Shown here piece after piece: positions 1 through 6,178 of a stretch of DNA of 9,035 nt. The notes below the pieces were generated by a model. It saw only the letters and a list, made by a program, of their open reading frames with translations, was not told the origin of the DNA and searched no databases. Each line of letters begins with the position of its first letter. Position 1 is the stretch's first letter. Where the stretch lies: assembly GCA_003219345.1 (NCBI GenBank), contig QHOP01000451.1, forward strand, positions 1-9,035, given 5' to 3'. The DNA is from Verrucomicrobiota bacterium. GTDB taxonomy: Bacteria > Verrucomicrobiota > Verrucomicrobiia > Limisphaerales > AV2. A program made the translations under genes and the position numbers.

Positions 1-1474
1 GTTCGGAGGTGATGGGCTCCGAGCCGGCTAAATCGGCAATCGTGCGTGCCACCTTTAGAATCCGGTCGTAAGCGCGGGCGCTCAGCTTCAGCTCCGCCAT
101 CGCCATCTTCAGCAGTTCCATCGTCGCTTCGTCCAGCGCGCAATAGGCCTTCAGCTCACGCGTTCCCATCCGCGCGTTGCAAGTGACGCGCGCTTTGCCT
201 TTGAAGCGCTCCTGCTGACGGCGGCGCGCGGCGACAACGCGCTCGCGGATTTGCGCGGAAGTTTCACCGGTTCGTTCCGAGGCAATTTCGCGGAATTTCA
301 CCGCTGGCACTTCGACATGAATGTCAATCCGGTCAAGCAACGGGCCGGAGACACGATTCAAATAACTTTGAATTTCACGAGGCGAACAGCGCGATTCGCC
401 CGGCATCCTGCCGTCGGGCGTCGGGTTCATCGCCGCCACCAGCATGAATTGCGACGGAAAGGTCATCGAGCCGGCGGCGCGCGAAATGGTGACCCGGCCT
501 TCCTCAACCGGCTGGCGCAGCGTCTCCAACACGTTGCGTTTGAACTCCGGCAGTTCATCCAGGAACAGCACGCCGTGATGCGCGAGTGAGATTTCTCCCG
601 GCGTCGGATTGATATTGCCGCCCAACAGACCGGCGTCGCTGACCGTATGATGCGGGGAGCGAAAAGGACGTTGCGTGACGAGCGCCTGGCCCGGCGCGAG
701 CAGACCGACGATGCTGTGGATCTTGGTCGTTTCCAGCGCTTCTTCCAAAGTCAGCGGCGGCAGGATGGTCGGGAGCCGTTTTGCCAGCATGGATTTGCCC
801 GTGCCCGGCGGGCCGATCAGCAGCGCGTTGTGGCCGCCCGCCGCGGCAATTTCCAGTGCGCGCTTCACGGACTCCTGTCCTTTCACATCGGCGAAATCGA
901 GTTCGTCTTCGGGTGGATGCTCGAAAATTGTTGTGATGTTCACTCGCGTCGGCGGAATTTTAACCTCGCCCTCGAGGAACCCGACGGCTTCACGCAGATT
1001 TTGAATCGGGACGACCTGCAGTCCTTTCACCACGGCGGCTTCCGGCGCATTGTCTTTAGGCACGAGAACGCCGACCTTGTCCTCGGCCTGGGCCTGGATC
1101 GCGATTGGCAAAACGCCCTTCACCGGCCGCACCGCACCGGTCAAAGCGAGTTCACCGACGATCACAAAATTTTCCAACTGGTCGGAAATGAACTGCTCGC
1201 TCGCGGCCAGCATTCCCACGGCGATGGGTAAATCGAAGCTCGGCCCCTCTTTTTTCACGTCGGCCGGCGCCAGGTTGATCGTCGTGCGGCCCATCGGGAA
1301 TTTGTAACCGGAATTGGTGAGCGCGGTGCTGACGCGGTCGCGGGACTCCTTCACTGCGGCGTCAGGGAGGCCGACGATGACCACGAGCGTGTCGCCCCAG
1401 CCCGCGTTGACTTCGACCTCGACGGGATAAGCCTCGATGCCGTTGACGGCCGCGGAACAAACCTTGGCAAGCAT
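1..1474 (-). CDS. comM: ComM/YifB-family AAA+ ATPase (Mg-chelatase-like), C-terminus cut by window edge
   Basis: The reading frame is open from ATG at 1474 to the window edge, giving about 491 residues of a family usually near 500-510, so only the last few are missing. The N-terminus MLAKVCSAAVNGIEAYPVEV and the segment VGLPDAAVKESRDRV are the ChlI-like domain typical of this family. Walker A GPPGTGKS lies at residues 221-228 and is followed by the Walker B-like GVLFLDELPEF. SGPLLDRIDIHVEVP and the C-terminal helical domain follow. Family knowledge: ComM is a hexameric helicase promoting branch migration during natural transformation; older annotations call it a magnesium chelatase subunit, but no chlorophyll genes are nearby. 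Odd point: the family usually has NPCPCG plus further cysteines after the Walker B region; here N350-G355 reads NPTPDG and only one cysteine remains nearby (ESRCSPREIQ). Divergent from the next gene. No clear Shine-Dalgarno upstream. Confidence 0.95.
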   Translation of the reverse strand, partial: MLAKVCSAAVNGIEAYPVEVEVNAGWGDTLVVIVGLPDAAVKESRDRVSTALTNSGYKFPMGRTTINLAPADVKKEGPSFDLPIAVGMLAASEQFISDQLENFVIVGELALTGAVRPVKGVLPIAIQAQAEDKVGVLVPKDNAPEAAVVKGLQVVPIQNLREAVGFLEGEVKIPPTRVNITTIFEHPPEDELDFADVKGQESVKRALEIAAAGGHNALLIGPPGTGKSMLAKRLPTILPPLTLEEALETTKIHSIVGLLAPGQALVTQRPFRSPHHTVSDAGLLGGNINPTPGEISLAHHGVLFLDELPEFKRNVLETLRQPVEEGRVTISRAAGSMTFPSQFMLVAAMNPTPDGRMPGESRCSPREIQSYLNRVSGPLLDRIDIHVEVPAVKFREIASERTGETSAQIRERVVAARRRQQERFKGKARVTCNARMGTRELKAYCALDEATMELLKMAMAELKLSARAYDRILKVARTIADLAGSEPITSE

Positions 1475-1492
1475 GGTCCAAGTGTATGAATA

Positions 1493-2314
1493 GTGTGGAA
1501 CGGACTGCAATCCGTTTTTGAATTTGTGAAGGCCGCCCAAAACAAATCGCGGAAACTGACCCGCCGCCGCTTCCTGCGCCACACCATCTGGGCGACACCT
1601 CTGCTCGCCCTCGCCGACGCGTTTGCGGTCGAACCGGAATGGGTTAAGATCCGCAGCGTGCGCCCCTCCTTGAGTAAATCCACCCACCGTCTCGTTCAGT
1701 TCACAGACGTGCATCACAAGGGCGACCGCGCCTATTTGCAATCCGTCGTTGACAAGATCAACAAACTCTCGCCCGAATTCGTCTGTTTCACCGGGGACAT
1801 CGTTGAAGACACGAAGTTCCTGTCCGAAGCGCTGGAGTTGATTCAGGCAATCAAATCGCCTGTGTATGGCATCCCCGGCAATCATGACTACTGGTCACAC
1901 GCCGATTTCGATGTCATCGCAAAATGTTTTTCCAGGACCGGCGGCGCCTGGCTGCTCGATGAAGAAATCGTTACGCCGGACGGGAGCGTCAATGTTATCG
2001 GTTCGACCTGCACGAAAGCACCGAAGGTCAAGCCGCGCGCCGGAATGAAAAACATCCTCCTCATTCACTACCCTGCCTGGGTCGAAAAATTGTCCGGACA
2101 AAAATTCGATTTGATTCTGGCCGGTCATTCGCACGGTGGGCAGGTAAGGATTCCGTTTTATGGACCCCTCATGCTGCCGTTCGGAGTAAATCAGTATGAT
2201 CTTGGTCTGTTTCACACCCCTCCCGGTCCGCTTTACGTGAACGCCGGCATTGGCTACTTCCACCTGAATGTGCGGTTCAACTGTCGGCCGGAGATCACGG
2301 TGTTTGAGATTTAG
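1493..2314 (+). CDS. Tat-signal calcineurin-like metallophosphoesterase (YkuE/YaeI/LpxG-like)
   Basis: A 273-residue protein if started at GTG 1493. A later GTG at 1526 gives a shorter, more normal signal-peptide n-region; neither start has a good ribosome site. The N-terminus has a twin-arginine motif, LTRRRFLRH (residues 22-30), then a moderately hydrophobic stretch to about 45, suggesting Tat export. The metallophosphoesterase metal-site motifs appear in order: DVH (72-74), GD (101-102), GNHD (129-132), H192 in LLIHYP, and GHSHGG (211-216). These ligands bind two metals in this fold. The substrate cannot be read from the sequence. YkuE-like enzymes are exported phosphoesterases, and the related chlamydial LpxG removes UMP from UDP-diacylglucosamine during lipid A synthesis. 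The Tat signal argues for an extracytoplasmic enzyme and so somewhat against LpxG. The gene stands alone, divergent from comM, and is followed by a hairpin-rich spacer. Confidence 0.9.
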   Translation: MWNGLQSVFEFVKAAQNKSRKLTRRRFLRHTIWATPLLALADAFAVEPEWVKIRSVRPSLSKSTHRLVQFTDVHHKGDRAYLQSVVDKINKLSPEFVCFTGDIVEDTKFLSEALELIQAIKSPVYGIPGNHDYWSHADFDVIAKCFSRTGGAWLLDEEIVTPDGSVNVIGSTCTKAPKVKPRAGMKNILLIHYPAWVEKLSGQKFDLILAGHSHGGQVRIPFYGPLMLPFGVNQYDLGLFHTPPGPLYVNAGIGYFHLNVRFNCRPEITVFEI

Positions 2315-2672
2315 TTTCTTCTTTTGTCGCCAGGGCGAGGATTCTCGCCCGATATGTGGCGACAGAGCGCGGTAGCGTAGCGGCGGCCATCCTGGCTGTC
2401 GTAGAGGGTGGCATCTTGCCGCCCGGAAAGAACGCCCGGTTGTTCGGCGATCTGCAAATAGCCGGACGCTTTCGGGTATGCGTGGACTTGTTCCGCCGGG
2501 CAGCATGCCCGGCTTATACGTCAGGCATGACGCCCGCCGCTACGCCGTTAAACACTTACGGCGATGTCTCATCGCGCCGTACCTGCGGCGGGCTGGGGAC
2601 AGACCGCCCTGCCTGTTCCGACAGTTCGCGAAGAGGCTCGCTCTGGCGAATTTGTTTGATTATAGTTCATCC
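2315..2672. repeat. Gene-free spacer rich in inverted repeats
   Basis: There is no convincing gene here. Open frames cross it on both strands, but none has family motifs and the downstream real start is at 2673. Several inverted repeats are visible. A nested hairpin has outer arms TGTCGCCA (2325-2332) / TGGCGACA (2357-2364) and inner arms GGGCGAG (2333-2339) / CTCGCCC (2344-2350). GGGTGGCA (2406-2413) pairs with TGCCGCCC (2417-2424) with one G-T pair. GCCGGGCA (2495-2502) / TGCCCGGC (2506-2513) is perfect with a 3-base loop. CGCCGT (2543-2548) / ACGGCG (2558-2563) is perfect. No T-run follows the first hairpin, so it is not a standard intrinsic terminator for the upstream gene. From memory, similar GC-rich palindromic spacers recur in Verrucomicrobiota genomes; that is inference. 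Confidence 0.6.
2661..2666 (+). promoter_or_regulatory. Possible -10 element for dusB
   Basis: TATAGT lies in an AT-rich patch of an otherwise GC-rich spacer, with TG at 2657-2658 just upstream. It matches the sigma-70 -10 consensus at 5 of 6 positions. No recognisable -35 hexamer is found at the expected distance. If it is used, transcription would begin near 2672-2674, at the dusB ATG, giving a leaderless or nearly leaderless message; this fits the absence of a Shine-Dalgarno before 2673. Confidence 0.25.
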
Positions 2673-3776
2673 ATGCGCATCGGTTCGCTTGAGCTGAAGT
2701 CAAATCTGTTTCTCTCGCCGCTGGCCGGTTACACCAACCTGCCGTTCCGGCTGACTCTGCGCGAAGTCGGCGGGCTCGATCTGGCCACGACCGACCTCGT
2801 CAACGCGCGCTCGTTGCTCGAAAACAATCCGAAGGCGCTCAAACTCATCGAGACCCGTCCCGCCGACCGTCCGCTGGCGGTGCAGCTCTTCGGGTCCGTT
2901 CCGGAAGAAATGCGTGACGCGGCCCAATATCTCGAGTCCACCGGCATTTCGTCAGTGGACATCAACATGGGCTGCCCGGTGCGCAAGGTCTGCCGCGTCG
3001 GCGGCGGTTCGGCGATGATGTCCGAACTCGGCAAGACGGCGAAGCTGGTCAAAGGCATGGTGGACGCCGTCAAAATTCCCATCACCGCAAAAATGCGGCT
3101 CGGCTGGGACGACCAGAACATCACCGCGCCCGACCTGGCCCGCGCGCTTGAAGACGTGGGCGTGGCGGCGATTTTCGTGCACGGACGAACGCGCGAGCAG
3201 GGCTTCAGCGGCGCGGTGAATCTGGCTGGCATTCGCGCCGTGGCGCGGGCGGTGACAAACATTCCCGTCATCGGCAACGGCGACGTGACCACGCCGGAAG
3301 CGGCGAAGAAAATGATTGCGGAAACCGACTGCGCCGGCGTGAGCATTGGTCGCGGCGCATTTTACAACCCGTGGATTTTCCTGCACACGCTGCATTACCT
3401 GCGCACGGGCGAGCTGCCGCCGGAACCGGGCTTCGATGAAAGGGTGCGTGTCATGTGCCGGCATCTCGACCTGATGATTGAAGTGTTCGGCGAGGAGCAT
3501 GGTTGCCGCCTGTTCCGCAAAGTCGCACCGTGGTATGCCAAACGATTCGGTCCGGCGAACATTTTCAACAAACGCATTGTGACTGTTTCGTCAAAGGCGG
3601 AGTTCCATAAAATCCTCGGCGACTATCTCGACTGGCGGAAGCAGTTCCTCGACGAGAACGGCGAACTCAGGCCGCACTATCGACCGCCGCCGATGGTCGC
3701 GTCGTTCATGGAGGAACCCGGCGTGACACAACGCGGACAAATTCCGGTGCCCAAAGGGCCCGTGGAAGTCTGGTGA
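2673..3776 (+). CDS. dusB: tRNA-dihydrouridine synthase, DusB type
   Basis: A 367-residue flavoenzyme that reduces specific uridines in tRNA to dihydrouridine using FMN and NADPH. Motifs run in family order: SPLAGYTNLPFR (residues 15-26) at the start of the TIM barrel; QLFG (71-74); DINMGCPVRKV (96-106) with catalytic C101; AKMRLGWDD (139-147) with K140 in the FMN/substrate site; VHGRTREQGFSG (169-180); IPVIGNGDV (197-205); and GVSIGRGAFYNPWIF (222-236), which binds FMN phosphate. The C-terminal helical tRNA-binding domain includes LFRKVAPWYAKRF. ATG 2673 is chosen because homology begins at once (MRIGSLELKSNLFLSPLAG). The frame is open upstream, but that part translates hairpin-rich spacer DNA. 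There is no Shine-Dalgarno. The stop codon TGA is followed by GG, which may form the ribosome site of the next gene, 7 bp downstream. No fis gene is adjacent, unlike in gamma-proteobacteria. Confidence 0.95.
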   Translation: MRIGSLELKSNLFLSPLAGYTNLPFRLTLREVGGLDLATTDLVNARSLLENNPKALKLIETRPADRPLAVQLFGSVPEEMRDAAQYLESTGISSVDINMGCPVRKVCRVGGGSAMMSELGKTAKLVKGMVDAVKIPITAKMRLGWDDQNITAPDLARALEDVGVAAIFVHGRTREQGFSGAVNLAGIRAVARAVTNIPVIGNGDVTTPEAAKKMIAETDCAGVSIGRGAFYNPWIFLHTLHYLRTGELPPEPGFDERVRVMCRHLDLMIEVFGEEHGCRLFRKVAPWYAKRFGPANIFNKRIVTVSSKAEFHKILGDYLDWRKQFLDENGELRPHYRPPPMVASFMEEPGVTQRGQIPVPKGPVEVW

Positions 3777-3783
3777 GGGTCTT

Positions 3784-4170
3784 CTGAGGAGACACCGGTT
3801 CATTCTGGTGGCGATCGCTCTCGGCGCCGCAATCGCTTTCGCCTTGTTCAGATGGCGGGCTCCGCAGGAACCGGTTTACCGGGGTAAAACCGTCACGGCA
3901 TGGGCGCGTGATATGAACAGTCCGGACCCGAACGTGCGCAGCAACGCCACCGCGGCGCTGCGGGCAATGGGAACGAACGGCATTCCCAGTCTGCTCAAGA
4001 CGCTGGAACGGCGCGACCCGATTCTTAAAAGGCCGTTTCTGTTGCTCGCTCCGAAACTGCCGATTCCGTGCCGCCTTTGCTCAAGGCGCTGCGCGATCCG
4101 GAACGGCAAATCGCGGCGCAAGCCGCCACCACGCTTGGAAACGTCGGCGAGCCTGCCGTGCCCTCTCTAA
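3784..4170 (+). pseudogene. N-terminal part of a frame-disrupted HEAT-repeat protein
   Basis: This frame encodes a basic start (RRHRF), one hydrophobic membrane segment of about 17 residues (FILVAIALGAAIAFALF), a short linker with EPVYRGKTVTAW, and the first HEAT unit (DPNVRSNATAALRAMGTNGIPSLLKTL). It should then continue into more HEAT units, but after ERRDPILK or shortly beyond, the frame turns into unrelated sequence and stops at 4168-4170. HEAT coding continues in the -1 frame from about 4029-4068, see the next entry. Start choice: GTG 3808 falls inside the membrane segment and has no ribosome site at a normal distance. CTG 3784 includes the basic residues and has GAGGG (3775-3779) four bases upstream, so a rare CTG start, or a mutated ATG, is more likely. 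It lies 7 bp after dusB and is probably co-transcribed with it. Confidence 0.7.
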
Positions 4171-4856
4171 TTCGCGCGTTGAACGACAGCGACGGTTACG
4201 TGCGCTCGATGGCCTGTTATGCTTTAAGCACGATTGGGCCGCACGCTGCGGAAGCTGCCCCGGCTTTGATTCAGCGATTTGCCGACAGTTACGCGAACAT
4301 TCCAGCGCAAGCCACGTATGCTCTGGGCCGTATCGGCCTGCCGGCCTTGCCGGCGCTGGTTGAAGCGCTGAAAAGTACCAACGTCCGCACACGCGCCTTG
4401 GCTGCTCAGGCGCTTGGCGGGATGGGGCCGCCAGCTCGGAGCGCCGCGCCAGCGTTGATTGAAGCGGTGAAGGACGAACAGGTTGTCGTGCGGGAAAATG
4501 CGGTGGAAGCGCTCGGCAATACCTGGGCCTTTTCGCCCGAATCGGTTGCCGCGTTTGCCCGCGCGCTCAGGGACAGCGATGCGAAAGTGCGCCTGAAATC
4601 ACTGCAAGCGCTGGCGAAAGTCGCGCCAGTCGCCGCGTCGTCGATACCCACGCTGATTGAAACGCTGACGGACGAGGACGAGCAGGTTCGGGGTGGGGCG
4701 GCGAAAGTCCTCGGCAACATGGGCGCCGCGGCGAAAGCAGCCGTGCCGGCGCTGAGGGAGAGGTTGAACGACAACGATAAGCTGGTACGGGCGAAGGTGA
4801 AAGAGGCGCTGACGAACATCGAACAGAGCGGCCCGCCACCGACTGGAGTGAAATAA
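4068..4856 (+). CDS. HEAT-repeat protein, C-terminal part of the same broken gene
   Basis: The 262 residues are almost wholly HEAT-like helical repeats of about 30-39 residues. Examples are VPPLLKALRDPERQIAAQAA, VPSLIRALNDSDGYVRSMAC, LPALVEALKSTNVRTRALAA and VPALRERLNDNDKLVRAKVK. Such arrays form curved scaffolds for protein-protein contact; no catalytic motif is seen, and the partner is unknown. GTG 4068 opens this frame only formally. HEAT-like coding in this frame extends back to about 4029, where the frame closes with TAA at 4026-4028. No signal or membrane segment precedes it, and no ribosome site is evident, so independent translation is doubtful. Most likely it is the downstream part of one gene beginning at 3784, separated by a lost base or an out-of-frame deletion. 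It ends 90 bp before the pyrD start. Confidence 0.8.
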   Translation: MPPLLKALRDPERQIAAQAATTLGNVGEPAVPSLIRALNDSDGYVRSMACYALSTIGPHAAEAAPALIQRFADSYANIPAQATYALGRIGLPALPALVEALKSTNVRTRALAAQALGGMGPPARSAAPALIEAVKDEQVVVRENAVEALGNTWAFSPESVAAFARALRDSDAKVRLKSLQALAKVAPVAASSIPTLIETLTDEDEQVRGGAAKVLGNMGAAAKAAVPALRERLNDNDKLVRAKVKEALTNIEQSGPPPTGVK

Positions 4857-4907
4857 TTGAATCGCCGAGTTGGCGCTCCGACGATTCCCGCTGCGCGCAA
4901 ATTCCGC

Positions 4908-4935
4908 GCTCGACACCCGACGCTCGACTCTCGAC
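4908..4935 (+). repeat. Four-copy degenerate heptamer tandem in the pyrD leader
   Basis: Four consecutive 7-bp units share the ending CGAC: GCTCGAC (4908-4914), ACCCGAC (4915-4921), GCTCGAC (4922-4928) and TCTCGAC (4929-4935). The tract ends 11 bp before the pyrD ATG and takes the place where a ribosome site would be expected. It is the first of several 7-bp periodic tracts in this window. Confidence 0.75.
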
Positions 4936-4946
4936 ATTTTGCCGCC

Positions 4947-6116
4947 ATGAGTTGGTTCTATCGGAACGTTGTCCGGCCGGTTCTGTTCTCGCTGGATTCC
5001 GAGGAGATTCACAATTGCACGTTGAAGGCATTGGGCCGGGCGAGTCGTCACGAATTGCTTTGCGACGCGCTCGCTTCGTTTTACCGCGCGTCCCGCGACT
5101 GCGGGATCGAACTGTTCGGTTTGAAATTCCCCAACCCGGTCGGACTGGCGGCGGGCATGGACAAACACGCGGCGGCGGTGCCGGTGTGGGAAGCGCTCGG
5201 CTTCGGCTTTGTCGAACTCGGCGGGGTGACCTGGCATCCGCAAGCGGGGAACCCCGCGCCGCGGATGTTCCGCGCCGTGGCTGACGAGGCGCTCATTAAT
5301 CGGCTGGGCTTCAACAATCCGGGCGCGGAAGCTATCGCCGCCAAACTCACCGAGTGGCGCTCGCTGGGCTTTTGGCCGAAGCATCCCGTCGGCATTAACC
5401 TTGGCAAATCGAAGATCGCGCCGCTGGAAAGAGCGGCGGAGGATTACGCCAGCTCCTTTCGCGCGCTTTGGCCGCACGCGGACTTTTTCGTCGTCAACGT
5501 CAGCTCGCCGAACACACCGAATCTGCGCCAACTCCAGGACAAAGCCGCGCTCGATGAAATTCTTTCCGCTCTGCAAGAAGTGAATCAGGAATCCGCGGCC
5601 CGGTCAGTTGTCAGTCGCCAGTTGTCAGTGGCTGCGGACCACGGACCACGGACCACGGACAACAAACCAATCCTGGTCAAAGTCGCCCCTGACCTTTCCT
5701 TCGAGGCGCTCGATGAAATTGGGGAACTGGCCGGGCCGCGCCGGATCGGCGGCATCGTGGCAACGAACACGACCCTGACGCGGCCCGAAACGAGCGACCC
5801 CGGCCTCAAACAAATCTACGCTGAAGCCGGCGGATTGAGCGGCCGGCCGTTGCGCGCGCGCAGCACGGAAATCATTCGCCATCTTTACCGCCAGACCAAA
5901 GGGGCGCTGCCGCTCATCGGCGTGGGCGGCATCTTCAATGCCGACGACGCCTGGGAGAAAATCGCCGCTGGCGCGTCACTCGTGCAGATTTACACCGGCC
6001 TGGTTTACGAGGGGCCAAGTGTGACGAAAGAAATTGTCACCGGCTTGCGACAGCGGTTGGAGGCGTCCGGTTTCGCTTCATTGAAAGAAGCGGTGGGCCA
6101 GGCTGGTGACGAGTGA
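4947..6116 (+). CDS. pyrD: Dihydroorotate dehydrogenase (quinone), class 2, with in-frame repeat insertion
   Basis: A 389-residue enzyme that oxidises dihydroorotate to orotate with FMN and passes electrons to membrane quinone, the fourth step of UMP synthesis. The N-terminal helical segment (about 1-30) marks the membrane-associated class 2 type. Motifs: FPNPVGLAAGMDKH (61-74); GGVTWHPQAGNPAPRMFR (92-109); INRLGFNN (117-124); INLGKSK (150-156); NVSSPNTPNLR (184-194), with S187 as the expected catalytic base of class 2; ILVKVAPDL (242-250); TNTT (273-276); GGLSGRPL (295-302); GVGGI (325-329); and YTGL (349-352). The protein is longer than E. coli PyrD (336 residues). Much of the excess is residues about 219-239, encoded by tandem-repeat DNA between the catalytic-serine strand and ILVKVAPD. 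ATG 4947 is chosen because homology begins there; the upstream open frame is repeat DNA. Likely at the end of the plus-strand gene group, convergent with plsC. Confidence 0.95.
   Translation: MSWFYRNVVRPVLFSLDSEEIHNCTLKALGRASRHELLCDALASFYRASRDCGIELFGLKFPNPVGLAAGMDKHAAAVPVWEALGFGFVELGGVTWHPQAGNPAPRMFRAVADEALINRLGFNNPGAEAIAAKLTEWRSLGFWPKHPVGINLGKSKIAPLERAAEDYASSFRALWPHADFFVVNVSSPNTPNLRQLQDKAALDEILSALQEVNQESAARSVVSRQLSVAADHGPRTTDNKPILVKVAPDLSFEALDEIGELAGPRRIGGIVATNTTLTRPETSDPGLKQIYAEAGGLSGRPLRARSTEIIRHLYRQTKGALPLIGVGGIFNADDAWEKIAAGASLVQIYTGLVYEGPSVTKEIVTGLRQRLEASGFASLKEAVGQAGDE
5603..5663 (+). repeat. Compound tandem repeat inserted in frame within pyrD
   Basis: Two tandem arrays lie side by side. 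The first is a 14-bp unit present twice (5603-5616 and 5617-5630), both copies containing CAGTTGTCAGT. The second is the heptamer GGACCAC three times (5636-5656) followed by GGACAAC (5657-5663). GTTGTC at 5607-5612 is the inverse complement of GACAAC at 5658-5663. Encoded residues about 219-239 are polar and low in complexity, unlike the flanking conserved barrel. The reading frame remains open through the tract and resumes in register at ILVKVAPD. From memory, similar GACCACGGACCAC-type strings are common in non-coding DNA of several environmental bacteria. Confidence 0.8.
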
Positions 6117-6119
6117 TGC

Positions 6120-6145
6120 GCCGGCAGGAAACGAATGCCATCGGC
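6120..6145. terminator. Weak hairpin between convergent pyrD and plsC
   Basis: GCCG (6120-6123) with GCA (6124-6126) can pair with TGC (6136-6138) and CGGC (6142-6145), with a 9-base loop and a 3-base bulge. It sits in the 43-bp gap between two converging stop codons, where a two-way terminator is expected. There is no T-run on either side, so it would be a poor intrinsic terminator. Confidence 0.25.
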
Positions 6146-6157
6146 TCAACTTCCGGC

Positions 6158-6178
6158 AATCACGAATCACGCTTCACG
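6158..6178 (+). repeat. Heptamer tandem at the plsC 3' end
   Basis: Three 7-bp units share TCACG: AATCACG (6158-6164), AATCACG (6165-6171) and CTTCACG (6172-6178). Read on the minus strand, the tract supplies the last codons and the TGA stop (6160-6162) of plsC, so the C-terminal VKRDS is repeat-encoded. Confidence 0.6.

Noticed and set aside
251..1307. Plus-strand open frames within the comM region (112, 194, 109 and 85 residues)
   Set aside because: They are antisense to comM, whose motifs are complete and continuous on the minus strand. Their arginine-rich composition is typical of shadow frames in GC-rich DNA.
2325..2364. Intrinsic terminator for the phosphoesterase gene
   Set aside because: The hairpin is strong but has no following T-run on either strand, so I list it as an inverted repeat only.
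2478..2672. A longer N-terminal extension of DusB
   Set aside because: The frame is open, but homology starts exactly at ATG 2673 and the extension is translated palindromic spacer.
2356..2697. Small protein of 113 residues in the spacer before dusB
   Set aside because: It translates the hairpin-rich DNA, has no recognisable motif, and runs into the dusB start in another frame.
4022..4035. Programmed -1 ribosomal frameshift in the HEAT gene
   Set aside because: CTT AAA AGG is not a proper X XXY YYZ slippery heptamer, and slipping back one base would put the Lys tRNA on TAA. Mutation, assembly error or polymerase slippage fits better.
4599..5576. Minus-strand open frame of 325 residues over the HEAT gene and pyrD
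   Set aside because: It is long but antisense to two well-supported coding regions and shows no family motif.
5636..5663. CRISPR-like array
   Set aside because: The 7-bp units are directly adjacent with no spacers, and no cas genes are present.
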